This document shows, piece by piece, positions 38,301 to 60,743 of a DNA stretch of 64,000 nucleotides (within the stretch, counting starts at the first letter, position 1; each line of letters opens with the position of its first letter). The notes below the pieces were generated by a model. That model searched no databases and was not told the origin of the DNA. It was given only the letters and a program-made list of their open reading frames with translations. The position numbers and the translations under genes are program-made. The stretch comes from JASHPR01 sp963778075 (lineage in GTDB: Bacteria > Actinomycetota > Actinomycetes > Streptosporangiales > Streptosporangiaceae): NCBI GenBank assembly GCA_963778075.1, contig CAVZTJ010000005.1, positions 62,001-126,000 of the forward strand, read 5' to 3'.

Positions 38301-40374
38301 ACAGCACCCCGGCCACAACCGCCGCCGCGATCTCGCCCTGCGAATGACCCACCACCGCATCGGGCGCCACTCCCGCCGCCTGCCACACCGCGGCCAGCGA
38401 CACCATCACCGCCCACAACGCCGGCTGCACCACCTCCACCCGGCCCAGATCCGCGCCCCGCCCGCACACCGTGTCCACCAGCGGCCACCCCGTCAGCGGC
38501 TCCAGCACCCCGGCGCACTGCGCCAGCCGGCCCGCGAACACCGGGCACGACTGCGCCAGGCCCGCCGCCATCCCCGGCCACTGCGACCCCTGCCCGGGGA
38601 ACACAAACACCACCTTCCCGCCGCCGCCCTCACCGTTCCCGGTCACCACCCCCGCCACCGGCTCACCCGCCGCGACCGCCCCCAGCCCCGCCACCAGCTC
38701 GGCGCGCCCAGCCCCGCACACCACCGCCCGCTGCCCCAGCGCCGAACGGGTCACCGCCAGCGACCACCCCACATCACCCAGCCCCGCCCCATCCCCGGCG
38801 GCGTCAGCGAACCCAGCCAGCCGCCCCGCCTGCCCGCGCAGCCCCGCCGCCGACCGCCCCGACACCACCCACGGCACCACCGCAGCCCCACCCGACACCA
38901 GCAAGCCGCCAGGCTCACCAGCCGCAGCACCACCATCCCCGCCCGCAGCACTACCATCCCCGCCCGCGCCCGCACCCTCCAGCTCACCCGGAGCCTGCTC
39001 CAAGATCACATGCGCGTTAGTCCCGCTGATCCCAAAAGACGACACCGCCGCCCGCCGCGGTTCTTTGGTCTCCGGCCACGGCGCCGTTTCGGTGACCAGC
39101 TGCACCGCGCCGGCCGACCAGTCCACATGCGACGACGGCGCGTCCACGTGCAGTGTCGGCGGCACGACGCCGTGCCGCATCGCGGCCACCATCTTGATCA
39201 CCCCGGCCACACCCGCCGCCGCCTGAGCGTGACCAATGTTCGACTTGACCGATCCGAGCAGCAAGGGACCACGCCCGGCGGCCCGTTCCTGCCCGTACGT
39301 CGCGATCAGCGCCTGCGCCTCGATCGGATCCCCCAGCGTCGTGCCCGTCCCATGCGCCTCCACCACATCGATCTGGCCCGCGCCGAGCCCCGCGCTGGCC
39401 AGCGCCTGGCGGATCACCCGCTGCTGCGACGGGCCGTTCGGCGCGGTCAGCCCGTTACTGGCCCCGTCCTGATTCACCGCACTGCCCGCGACCACCGCCA
39501 GCACCCGGTGCCCCCGCGAACGAGCATCCGACAGCCGCTCCACCACCAGCACACCGACGCCCTCGCCCCAGCCCGTCCCGTCCGCGGCATCGGCGAACGC
39601 CTTGCAGCGCCCATCGGCGGCAAGCCCTCGCTGCCGCGAAAAGTCAACGAACATGTTGGGAGTCGCCATCACCGTGACCCCGCCGACCAGCGCCAGCGAG
39701 CACTCCCCAGCCCGCAGCGACTGGCGGGCCAGATGCAGCGCCACCAGCGACGACGAACACGCTGTGTCGACCGTCACCGCCGGGCCTTCAAGTCCGAGGG
39801 TGTAGGCGATGCGGCCCGACGCCACGCCCCCGGAACCGCCTGTCTCCAGGTAGCCCTCCGCGTCCGCAGCCAAGCCGGCGCCGCGCAGCTCGTAGTCGTG
39901 GTAAATAAGCCCGGCAAACACGCCCGCCTGGCTCCCGTGCAGGGTCCTGGGGTCGATACCGGCGTCCTCAAGGGCCTCCCAGGAGACTTCGAGCAGCAGT
40001 CGCTGCTGCGGGTCCATCGCGAGGGCCTCACGCGGGCTGATACCGAAGAACTCCGCATCGAAATCGGCCGCATCATGCAGGAAACCACCGCAGCGCGCGT
40101 ACGACGTCCCGGGCTTATCCGGATCCGGGTCAAACAGCCCGTCAATGTCCCAGCCGCGGTCACTGGGGAATTCGGAAATAGCTTCCCCGCCCGTGGCGAC
40201 CAGGTCCCAGAACTGCTGTGGAGAATCCGCACCACCGGGAAACCGGCAGCCCATTCCCACGATCACAACCGGCTCCTGGGTGCGTTCTTCCACCTCACGC
40301 AGGCGTCGGCGAGTCTGGCGCAGGTTAGCGGTTACCAGTTTCAGGTAATCGCGAAGCTCATCCTCATTCGCCAT
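27667..40374 (-). CDS. PKS-3, first piece: two complete modules and a KS
   Basis: A 4235-codon frame. It opens with an N-terminal docking coiled coil (DELRDYLKLVTANLRQTRRR), so it accepts a chain from another PKS, probably one ending in a DEMFxxLDxEL-type tail. Domains by residue: KS 33-460, AT 588-890, DH 950-1215, ER 1410-1730, KR 1735-1975, ACP 2010-2085; KS 2100-2535, AT 2670-3000, KR to about 3550, ACP 3590-3680; KS 3688-4115. It ends prematurely at GVVTGQR, because the plus strand reads CTGCCCGG near 27674-27681 where the close paralogue at 23.0 kb reads CTGCCGG. One extra base creates the stop. The ATG at 40374 overlaps the end of the type II thioesterase gene by 11 bp. Confidence 0.88.
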   Translation of the reverse strand: MANEDELRDYLKLVTANLRQTRRRLREVEERTQEPVVIVGMGCRFPGGADSPQQFWDLVATGGEAISEFPSDRGWDIDGLFDPDPDKPGTSYARCGGFLHDAADFDAEFFGISPREALAMDPQQRLLLEVSWEALEDAGIDPRTLHGSQAGVFAGLIYHDYELRGAGLAADAEGYLETGGSGGVASGRIAYTLGLEGPAVTVDTACSSSLVALHLARQSLRAGECSLALVGGVTVMATPNMFVDFSRQRGLAADGRCKAFADAADGTGWGEGVGVLVVERLSDARSRGHRVLAVVAGSAVNQDGASNGLTAPNGPSQQRVIRQALASAGLGAGQIDVVEAHGTGTTLGDPIEAQALIATYGQERAAGRGPLLLGSVKSNIGHAQAAAGVAGVIKMVAAMRHGVVPPTLHVDAPSSHVDWSAGAVQLVTETAPWPETKEPRRAAVSSFGISGTNAHVILEQAPGELEGAGAGGDGSAAGGDGGAAAGEPGGLLVSGGAAVVPWVVSGRSAAGLRGQAGRLAGFADAAGDGAGLGDVGWSLAVTRSALGQRAVVCGAGRAELVAGLGAVAAGEPVAGVVTGNGEGGGGKVVFVFPGQGSQWPGMAAGLAQSCPVFAGRLAQCAGVLEPLTGWPLVDTVCGRGADLGRVEVVQPALWAVMVSLAAVWQAAGVAPDAVVGHSQGEIAAAVVAGVLSLADGAKVVVARSRALGSLSGPGAMVSVPEPAGKVRERLAGWPGRLEVVAVNGPRTVVVSGDADAVAGLIAQCADEGVWAWQVPVDVAAHSVQVESLREQIAGDLDGIAPAAGEVPWLSAVTGELIAPDQAGAGYWYRSLREPVEFERAVQVLASSGHRVFVEVSAHPVLSPGIEDTLAAADVGAVTVAGTLRRGDGSLGRLMASMAEVWVRGTAVDWARFFPPPRSRVDLPTYAFQHQRYWPAHPAPTGDPAGLGQAAAGHPLLGATVELPESGGVVLTGRLSLAAHPWLADHQVAGIVLLPGAAFVDLAIRAGDKVGAGLLEELVLQSPLTIPEHGGVQVQLGVGAPDGAGRRAVSVHSRREAAGDGAAWTRNATGTLAPGAAAPSFDLAQWPPPGAEAVGLDGWYHALAGRGVAYGPAFRGLVAAWRRRDEVFAEVALRDGMAPESFGLHPALLDAALHAIGLGPFMEPGGEDGPPLPFAWSGVELHAAGASRLRVRLARAGDGVSLALADTAGLPVASVGSLVSRPVDLRTLAAGGGRDWLFQVEWDAAEVVPAADGADPAVVLLGEAGLAALDQIPDVVVAASARAAGPVPEGVRAAVHHVLSVVQQWLADDRFARSRLVVVTQGAVAAGVGDEVTDLAGAAVWGLVGSVQSESPGQVVLADVDASLDGASLALIQAGLALGEPRFAVRKRELRVPRMVRAPQSGALTVPGGSAAWRLDVTQRGTVENLTLAEADDQLRPLADGEVRVAVRAAGVNLLDVFVALGLGPGDGRNLGVEAAGLVAETGPGVSDLAVGDAVMGGVFPGGAFGPVAVTDHRMLARIPGRWSFAEAATVPVTFLTAYYGLVDLAGLRAGQSVLIHAAAGGVGMAAVQIARHLGAEVYATASPGKWDVLASAGLDPAHIASSRTLDFEQAFRAATGGRGVDVVLDCLRGDFVDASLRLLAPEGRFIELGKTDIRDPQQMAAAHPGTSYQAFDVLVVDPDRIAEMLAELGELFAQGVLAPLPHAVWDVRRAREALRFMSQARHTGKIVLTIPQPLKADGTVLVTGGTGALGSLLSRHLVTAYGVRHLVLASRHGIDGAGAAALAADLACLGAQVMVATCDFGDRRAVRQLLAAIPAQHPLTGVVHAAGVLDDGVVGSLTPRRVDAVLAPKADGAWHLHELTQDLDLSLFVLFSSVAGTLGGPGQGNYAAASSFLDALARFRAGRGLSALSLAWGLWEQASEMVGQANAERMARQGVRGLAAAEGLSLFDAAMACGEPVLVPARLDAAAVRRWAGTVPPLLAGLMQAPMRPAATHPAGREDALSARLAVLTAAERQTAVLDLVRAQVATVLGFADPGAADPGQTFKDLGFDSLTALELRNRLGTATGLRLPATLIFDYPTPAALAGFLVPELFGQHAADTGALAATAVLASDDPVVIVGMSCRLPGGVGSPQQFWELVAAGRDAIGGLPADRGWDIDELFDPEPGVAGKSYTSRGGFLADAAGFDAGFFGISPREALAMDPQQRLLLEACWEALEDAGIDPATLRGTPAGVFAGIGYSDYSVPLQAAGGNLADFTGTAYSVVSGRVAYVLGLEGPAVSVDTACSSSLVSLHLAAQSLRAGECTLALASGVTVMATPMVFTEFSQQRNLAPDGRCKAFADAADGTGFSEGVGVLVVERLSDARSRGHRVLAVVAGSAVNQDGASNGLTAPNGPSQQRVIRAALASAGLGAGQVDVVEAHGTGTTLGDPIEAQALIATYGQERAAGRGPLLLGSVKSNLGHAQAAAGVVGVIKMIAAIQHGVVPPTLHADTPSTHVDWSAGAVELVTEAVPWPDTGEPRRAGVSSFGISGTNAHVILEQAPAGTERDQDGDAGPGSDVAGKDAAELASGAGRVVPWVVSARSAAGLRAQAGQLAGFAGVGGQDLSLTDVGWSLAATRSALTHRAVVTGTSRDELLAGLRAVAAGEPAAGVVPGTEGGGGGGKVAGAGKVVFVLPGQGSQWPGMAAGLVESCPVFAERLAQCAAVLDPLTGWPLVDTVCGRGADLGRVEVVQPALWAVMVSLAAVWQAAGVTPDAVVGHSQGEIAAACVAGVLSLADGARVVLARSQALRSLAGPGAMVLIPEPAAKVRERLTDWSGRLEVVAVNGPRTVVVSGDADAVAGLIAQCAEQGVWAWQVPVDVAAHSAQVETLRERVVGDLDGITPMPGQVPWLSAVTGEFTVAGDAGPGYWYRSLREPVEFERAVQVLASSGHRVFVEVSAHPVLSPGIEDTLAAADVGAVTVAGTLRRGDGGLGRLMASMAEVWVRGTAVDWARFFPPPRSRVELPTYAFQHQRYWPPLPAAEAAAGAGSAAESAFWAAVEDQNLAALARTLQAGRDQVLAAGPGSPLGALGAVLPVLSSWRRRERERSQSSRWRYCVIWQPVADPPARLTGTWLVVAGSGQADTGLAGKVVAALGEHGAEVTVAETGPAEVSRAELAAAVGQAVADGGLASAGGGLAGVVSLLALDERPCPGYPMVSCGLAATVALVQALGDAGVEAPLWVTTSGGVSAGPSDPLGSAVQAQAWGLGRVAALEHPRRWGGLVDLPAVLDQRAAARLCGVLATATAGAEDQVAIRASGVLVRRLARAPLTGPQRQTWQPGGTVLVTGGTGGLAAHVARWLARDGAQHIVLTSRRGPAAPGIAALVAELSGYGPHVTLAVCDTADHDALARLLHQLTTTTPPLTAIIHTAGVLDDGVLDGLTMEQLAGALRAKADTARNLDELTSKMDLSAFVLFSSVAGTLGHVAQANYAAANAYLDALAQQRRTRGQVATSIAWGLWAGAGMGEDELIQRRVRRGGMRMMAPDLAVAAMRQAVEHGDTQLTVADVDWGRFAPLFTIARPSPLISDLPEVRELSAQAGAQAADPSSLAFAGRLAGMTASEQDRRLADLVRGEAATVLGHATADEIDPGRAFQDLGFDSLTALELRNRLGAITGLRLPATLVFDYPTPAAMAGYLRAELAGTGHIVATSAAAAVDEPVVIVGMSCRYPGGVQGPDDLWKLLTAGTDAVSGFPADRGWDIGELLDPDPGDPGTSRVGAGGFLSDAAGFDAGFFGISPREALAMDPQQRLLLEACWEALENAGIDPATLRGTPAGVFAGTSGQGYAALAAAAPEGLKGHLATGSAASVVSGRVAYTLGLEGPAVSVDTACSSSLVALHLAAQSLRAGECSLALVGGVTVMSTPMVFTEFSQQGLAPDGRCKSFADEADGAGMAEGVGVLVVERLSDARSRGHRVLAVVAGSAVNQDGASNGLTAPNGPSQQRVIRQALASAGLGAGQIDVVEAHGTGTTLGDPIEAQALIATYGQERAAGRGPLLLGSVKSNIGHAQAAAGVAGVIKMVAAMRHGVVPPTLHVDAPSSHVDWSAGAVQLVTETAPWPETKEPRRAAVSSFGISGTNAHVILEQAPGELEGAGAGGDGSAAGGDGGAAAGEPGGLLVSGGAAVVPWVVSGRSAAGLRGQAGRLAGFADAAGDGAGLGDVGWSLAVTRSALGQRAVVCGAGRAELVAGLGAVAAGEPVAGVVTGQR
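29350..34060 (-). other. PKS-3 module 2: KS-AT(VAAH)-KR-ACP
   Basis: KS cysteine near 33530. AT GHSQGE near 32108 and VDVAAHS near 31800. There is no DH; a KR structural subdomain follows AT directly. KR TGGTGGLA near 30415, AGVLDDGVL (B-type LDD) and ANYAAANAYLDAL near 29975, so a hydroxyl is expected. ACP LGFDSLTALEL near 29487. Confidence 0.8.
34110..40280 (-). other. PKS-3 module 1: KS-AT(VAAH)-DH-ER-KR-ACP
   Basis: KS cysteine DTACSSS near 39757. AT serine GHSQGE near 38345, with VDVAAHS (near 38033) in place of YASH or HAFH. DH HQVAGIVLLPG near 37425 with DAALH later. ER HAAAGGVGMAAVQ near 35690. KR TGGTGALG near 35140, LDD loop, catalytic Tyr in YAAAS near 34710, where Ser stands at the usual Asn. 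ACP LGFDSLTALEL near 34228. Predicted: full reduction of a unit whose extender is probably methoxymalonyl; the extender is inference. Confidence 0.8.
37549..39552. repeat. 2.0-kb duplicated KS-AT segment, copy B
   Basis: Counterpart of 26586-28590, encoding the same part of module 1. This copy stays in frame (GVVTGNGEGGGGK) where copy A is interrupted. Confidence 0.9.
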
Positions 40375-41161
40375 GTGGAATCACCACTCCTGGGCGGAGC
40401 AGGCCCGCGCCCGCCCGCACGGAAATCAGGTAATCAGAGATCTTCTTGATGATCTCCGCAGGCTGGTCGTTGAGATAGAAATGGCCGCCGGGATAGACGG
40501 CCATGGAAAATTCGCGGGTCGTGTGCTGCGCCCAATCCTCGACCTCGTCCTTGGTGGTCAGCGGATCATCTTCCCCGGCGAGGGCCAGGATGGGGCAGGA
40601 TAGCTTCGGCCCAGGCTGATAACGATAGGTTTCTATTGCCTTGTAGTCGCTGCAGGTGGGCGGCAAAATCATTTCCGCCAATTCCTGATCATCAAGCAGC
40701 GCAGCGTCTGTCCCGCTCAGGCGGCGCATTTCGGCGGCGATGGCGTCGTTGCCACCCAGGTGCACGGTTTCCGTCCGGAGCGTTGAGGGCCCCCGCCTGC
40801 CGGAGACAATCAGGGCAAGAAGCGTCATCCGCGCCTTGCGCTCGAGCCTGCGGGCCACTTCGAAGGCCACAATGGCTCCCATGCTGTGACCGAAGAGGGC
40901 GACCGGGTTCGTGCACCACGGAAGGACGGCGTCGAAACCTCTGTCGGCGAGCTCGCCGATGTCCTCAATACTCTTTTCGGTACGCCGGTCCTGCCGACCT
41001 GGGTACTGGAGCGCTAGAACCTCTATATCAGGTGAGAGAGCAGCTGAGACCGGATAGAAGTAGCTTGCCGAACCGCCCGCGTGCGGGCAGCATATTAGAC
41101 GAATATCTGCAGTTGCGGAAGGATGAGACCGCCGCACCCATTCACCGCCCGATTCTGGCAT
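40364..41161 (-). CDS. type II thioesterase (editing thioesterase)
   Basis: A stand-alone alpha/beta hydrolase of about 265 residues of the type II thioesterase family. ICCPHAGGSASYFYP is the N-terminal oxyanion motif, ALFGHSMGAIVAFEVARRL holds the nucleophile Ser, LALAGEDDPL the Asp and YPGGHFYLND the His. Such enzymes remove stalled or wrongly primed acyl groups from PKS carrier proteins. It lies between PKS-2 and PKS-3. Starts at 41230, 41179 and 41161 are possible; 41161 is preferred because GGAGG precedes it by 11 bases, whereas the longest frame would overlap the end of PKS-2. Its stop overlaps the start of PKS-3 by 11 bp, so the three genes are co-translated. Confidence 0.85.
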   Translation of the reverse strand: MPESGGEWVRRSHPSATADIRLICCPHAGGSASYFYPVSAALSPDIEVLALQYPGRQDRRTEKSIEDIGELADRGFDAVLPWCTNPVALFGHSMGAIVAFEVARRLERKARMTLLALIVSGRRGPSTLRTETVHLGGNDAIAAEMRRLSGTDAALLDDQELAEMILPPTCSDYKAIETYRYQPGPKLSCPILALAGEDDPLTTKDEVEDWAQHTTREFSMAVYPGGHFYLNDQPAEIIKKISDYLISVRAGAGLLRPGVVIPHGE

Positions 41162-41208
41162 ATTTATTCCAGCCTCCATAGAGCTTCGAAGCAAAGATTG
41201 GCAGGGTC

Positions 41209-57741
<16,533 letters not shown>

Positions 57742-57746
57742 TTAGA

Positions 57747-60743
57747 TCACGCATCCCGCTTCATGTCGGCTTGGTTAGCGGTACCTAGCGCCATCTGGAT
57801 CAAGCTTTCGGTATCCATCTCATCAATCGCTTTCTTACCGGCGCTACCGCGCGATTTAATTGATTCATCTTCGACATTCGCGAGTTCCAGCAGGCTCTCC
57901 AGAAGTCCCGTGTCGCGTAGCCGATCAATTGGAATGGCCATCAAGATCTCCCGGACGCGGTTCTCCGTTGAATCGCCATCCCCGCCATCGCCGGGGAAGA
58001 ACTCCGTCTTGATGTATCGGGCCAGTGCAACTGGGGTGGGGTAGTCGAAGACCAACGTGGCGGGCAGCCGCAGGCCGGTGGCGCCGCTCAGGCGGTTCCG
58101 CAGATCTACGGCGGTCAGCGAGTCGAAGCCGAGGTCATTGAAGGCCAGATCTGGCTCGATCGCAGCTGTGCTGTGTCCGAGGGCAGCAGCGACGTGTGTG
58201 CGCACCAGGCCAAGCAAGGCCTCGTCCCGTTCTGGGTCGGTCAACCTGGCCAGCTGGACGGCGACCGTACCGCCGTCTGCCTCGTTGGCGGCCCTGCGGG
58301 CATGACGGATCAAGCCCGACAGCAACGGCCGGATCGCACCGCTCTCCGCTCCCAGCCGGGCGGTGTTCAGCCGAAGCGGAACGACCACAGCCTCAGCCGC
58401 CGCTTCGGCCGCGTCGAGCAGGGCCAAGGCCTCCTCATCCGCTAGCGGACCGAAGCCATCCCGCTCCATCCGCTGCCTGGCTGTTCCATCGACCCGCCCA
58501 GCCATCCCGGTATCGAGTTCCCAAAGCCCCCAGGCCAGCGAGATCGCGGGCAGCCCTAGTCCGCGACGGTGGGCCGCCAGCGCGTCCAGGAACGTGTTCG
58601 CCGCAGCGTAGCTGGACTGTCCGGCGTTGCCGAAGAGCCCGGCCACCGAAGAGAAGACCACGAACATTGACAAATCCAGGTCACGGGTCAGTTCGTGCAG
58701 GTGCCAGGCTCCCTCAGCTTTCGGCGACAGTACGGCGTCGAGTCGTTCCGGGTTCAATGACCCGATCACACCGTCGTCGAGCACCCCCGCGGCGTGCACC
58801 ACCCCGGTCAGCGGGTGCCTGTGCGACACCCTGGCCACGGTCTCTTCCAATGACCGGCGGTCGGCCGCATCGCACGCGACAACCCCCACATCTGCGCCGA
58901 GGGCCGCCAAGTCCGCAGCCAATCCGGCCGCTCCGGGAGCTTCGGGCCCTCGGCGGCTGGCCAGGATCAGGTGACGCACGCCGCGGGTGGCGGCCAGGTG
59001 ACGGGCAACCTTGCTGCCGAGCGCACCGATCCCGCCTGTGATGAGCACGGTTCCGTCGGCATCGAGCGGCTGCCGGACCGTTTCATCAGCAGGCCACAGC
59101 CGGGCCAGACGTGGCACTCGCACCTCACCGCGGCGCACCGCGAATTCGGGTTCCCCCAGCGCCACCCCCGCCGCGACCCGTTCTCCCGAGCCGTCCAGTG
59201 TGTCCACGTCGGCGAGCACGAACCGCCCCGGATTCTCGGACTCCGCCGACCGCACCAGGCCCTGCACCGCGGCGGGTACGACGTCGACGGGCCCGCCTGG
59301 CCCGTCCGCTGTGGTCGCGCGCTGGGTCACCATCACCAGCCGCGCGCCCGCCAGCCGGTCGTCGGCGAGCCATTGCTGCACCAAGCCGAGGGCCCAGTTC
59401 GCGGCCGCCCGTGCAGCGGCGGCCCGGCTTTCACTACCGCCGTCCGCCGGGCAGCACACGATCACCACATCCGGCACGTGCTCGCCAGCATCCAACGCGG
59501 TGCAGAGCTCGGCGAGATCCGAGTATGCCTGCGTGCCGGCCAGACCCAGTCCGCCATCGGAACCGACCGTCGCCCACCGCAGCGGAGCAGGCTCGCCGGT
59601 CGTGGCTGCTACCCACTCCACCCGCCACAACGCGCCCAGCGTCGGTGTGGCTTGCTCCCCACCGAGCCGACCGGGCGGCAACGCTCGGAGTACCAGCGAG
59701 GCAACCGACGCGACCGGCGCCCCGGTCGAGTCCGCCAGATCCAGCGATACGCCCTCGGCAGCCTGGGCCACCCGTACCCGCAGCGTGGTGGCACCGGTCG
59801 CGTGCAGCGCCACTCCCGACCAGGCGAATGGCAGCAAGGGGCTCTTCCCTTCGCCTTCGAAGAAGGACCCCAGGCCAGCGGCTTGCAGCGCGGCGTCCAG
59901 CAGTGCGGGGTGCAACCCGTAACTGCCGGCGGGAACCGTTTCGGGCAGCGCAGCTTCGGCGAACACTTCGTCGCCACGCCGCCACGCCGCTTTCAGGCCT
60001 TGGAAGGACGGTCCAAGGTCCAGGCCAATCCTGGCCATCTCCGCGTAGAAACCGTCGAGGTCTACGCGGTCGGCTGCGGGTGGGGGCCATGTGGCCAGGT
60101 CGAATGCGGCAGCCGGGGCCGTGGGCGCCAGCGTCGCGGTGGCGTTGCGGGTCCACGTGGTGCTGGCGTCGGGGCCGCGGGAGAAGATCTCCGCGGCGCG
60201 CTGCCCGCCCGCAGCCGACTCAGTGATGGTGACCCGCAGCGTGACAGCGCCTGTGGCGGGGATGACCAGCGGGGCGTGCAAGATCAGTTCGTCGACCATC
60301 GCGCACCCGGCCTGGTCGGCAGCGGCCACCGCCAGTTCGGCCAGCGCGGCGCCGGGCAGCACCGCGCGGCCCGTGATGACGTGATCAGCCAGCCATGGAT
60401 GGGCAGCCAGTGACAGCCGCCCGGTTAGCACCAGCCCGCCGTATTCAGGCAACTCCACGGCCGCCGACACCAGCGGATGCCCCGCGGCGGCCTGGCCCAG
60501 TTGCTGGGGGTCACCACGGCCCGCAGGTGCACTCAGCCAGTACCGCTGATGCTGGAACGCGCGGGTTGGCAGGTCTACCCGCCGGCCGGCGCCGAACCAG
60601 CGCGGCCAGTCCACGGCCACCCCACGCACCCACATCCGCGCCAGCGCACTGACCGCGGAGACCGGCTCCGCCGCACCCTCACGAAGCCCCGGGATCCACA
60701 CCACATCCTCACCAGGACGGCGCCCTGCGCCCCCATCGCGCAC
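57747..60743 (-). CDS. PKS-1, third piece: DH-KR-ACP and docking domain
   Basis: A 998-codon frame that resumes the protein after a break near 60730; the first true residues are about GRRPGEDVVWIPGL, the end of the AT and linker. Domains by residue: DH 80-355 (HVITGRAVLPG near 119, DAALQ near 285), KR 560-790 (TGGIGALG, AGVLDDGVI, SYAAANTFLDAL), ACP 840-915 (LGFDSLTAVDL), then a C-terminal docking region with VREILMAIPIDRLRDTGLLE and IDEMDTESLIQMAL. That tail matches the VVEALRASLKE head of PKS-2, whose ATG lies six bases downstream of the stop codon region, so the chain probably passes straight to PKS-2. Confidence 0.85.
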   Translation of the reverse strand: MRDGGAGRRPGEDVVWIPGLREGAAEPVSAVSALARMWVRGVAVDWPRWFGAGRRVDLPTRAFQHQRYWLSAPAGRGDPQQLGQAAAGHPLVSAAVELPEYGGLVLTGRLSLAAHPWLADHVITGRAVLPGAALAELAVAAADQAGCAMVDELILHAPLVIPATGAVTLRVTITESAAGGQRAAEIFSRGPDASTTWTRNATATLAPTAPAAAFDLATWPPPAADRVDLDGFYAEMARIGLDLGPSFQGLKAAWRRGDEVFAEAALPETVPAGSYGLHPALLDAALQAAGLGSFFEGEGKSPLLPFAWSGVALHATGATTLRVRVAQAAEGVSLDLADSTGAPVASVASLVLRALPPGRLGGEQATPTLGALWRVEWVAATTGEPAPLRWATVGSDGGLGLAGTQAYSDLAELCTALDAGEHVPDVVIVCCPADGGSESRAAAARAAANWALGLVQQWLADDRLAGARLVMVTQRATTADGPGGPVDVVPAAVQGLVRSAESENPGRFVLADVDTLDGSGERVAAGVALGEPEFAVRRGEVRVPRLARLWPADETVRQPLDADGTVLITGGIGALGSKVARHLAATRGVRHLILASRRGPEAPGAAGLAADLAALGADVGVVACDAADRRSLEETVARVSHRHPLTGVVHAAGVLDDGVIGSLNPERLDAVLSPKAEGAWHLHELTRDLDLSMFVVFSSVAGLFGNAGQSSYAAANTFLDALAAHRRGLGLPAISLAWGLWELDTGMAGRVDGTARQRMERDGFGPLADEEALALLDAAEAAAEAVVVPLRLNTARLGAESGAIRPLLSGLIRHARRAANEADGGTVAVQLARLTDPERDEALLGLVRTHVAAALGHSTAAIEPDLAFNDLGFDSLTAVDLRNRLSGATGLRLPATLVFDYPTPVALARYIKTEFFPGDGGDGDSTENRVREILMAIPIDRLRDTGLLESLLELANVEDESIKSRGSAGKKAIDEMDTESLIQMALGTANQADMKRDA

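Noticed and set aside
26586..39552. Long direct repeats considered as insertion sequences or CRISPR
   Set aside because: The repeats lie inside matching PKS domain sequence, have no transposase, terminal inverted repeats or spacer structure.
36832..40449. A 1205-codon open frame on the plus strand, antisense to PKS-3
   Set aside because: It is an Arg/His/Pro-rich antisense shadow of the PKS with no domain; high GC at third codon positions keeps such frames open.
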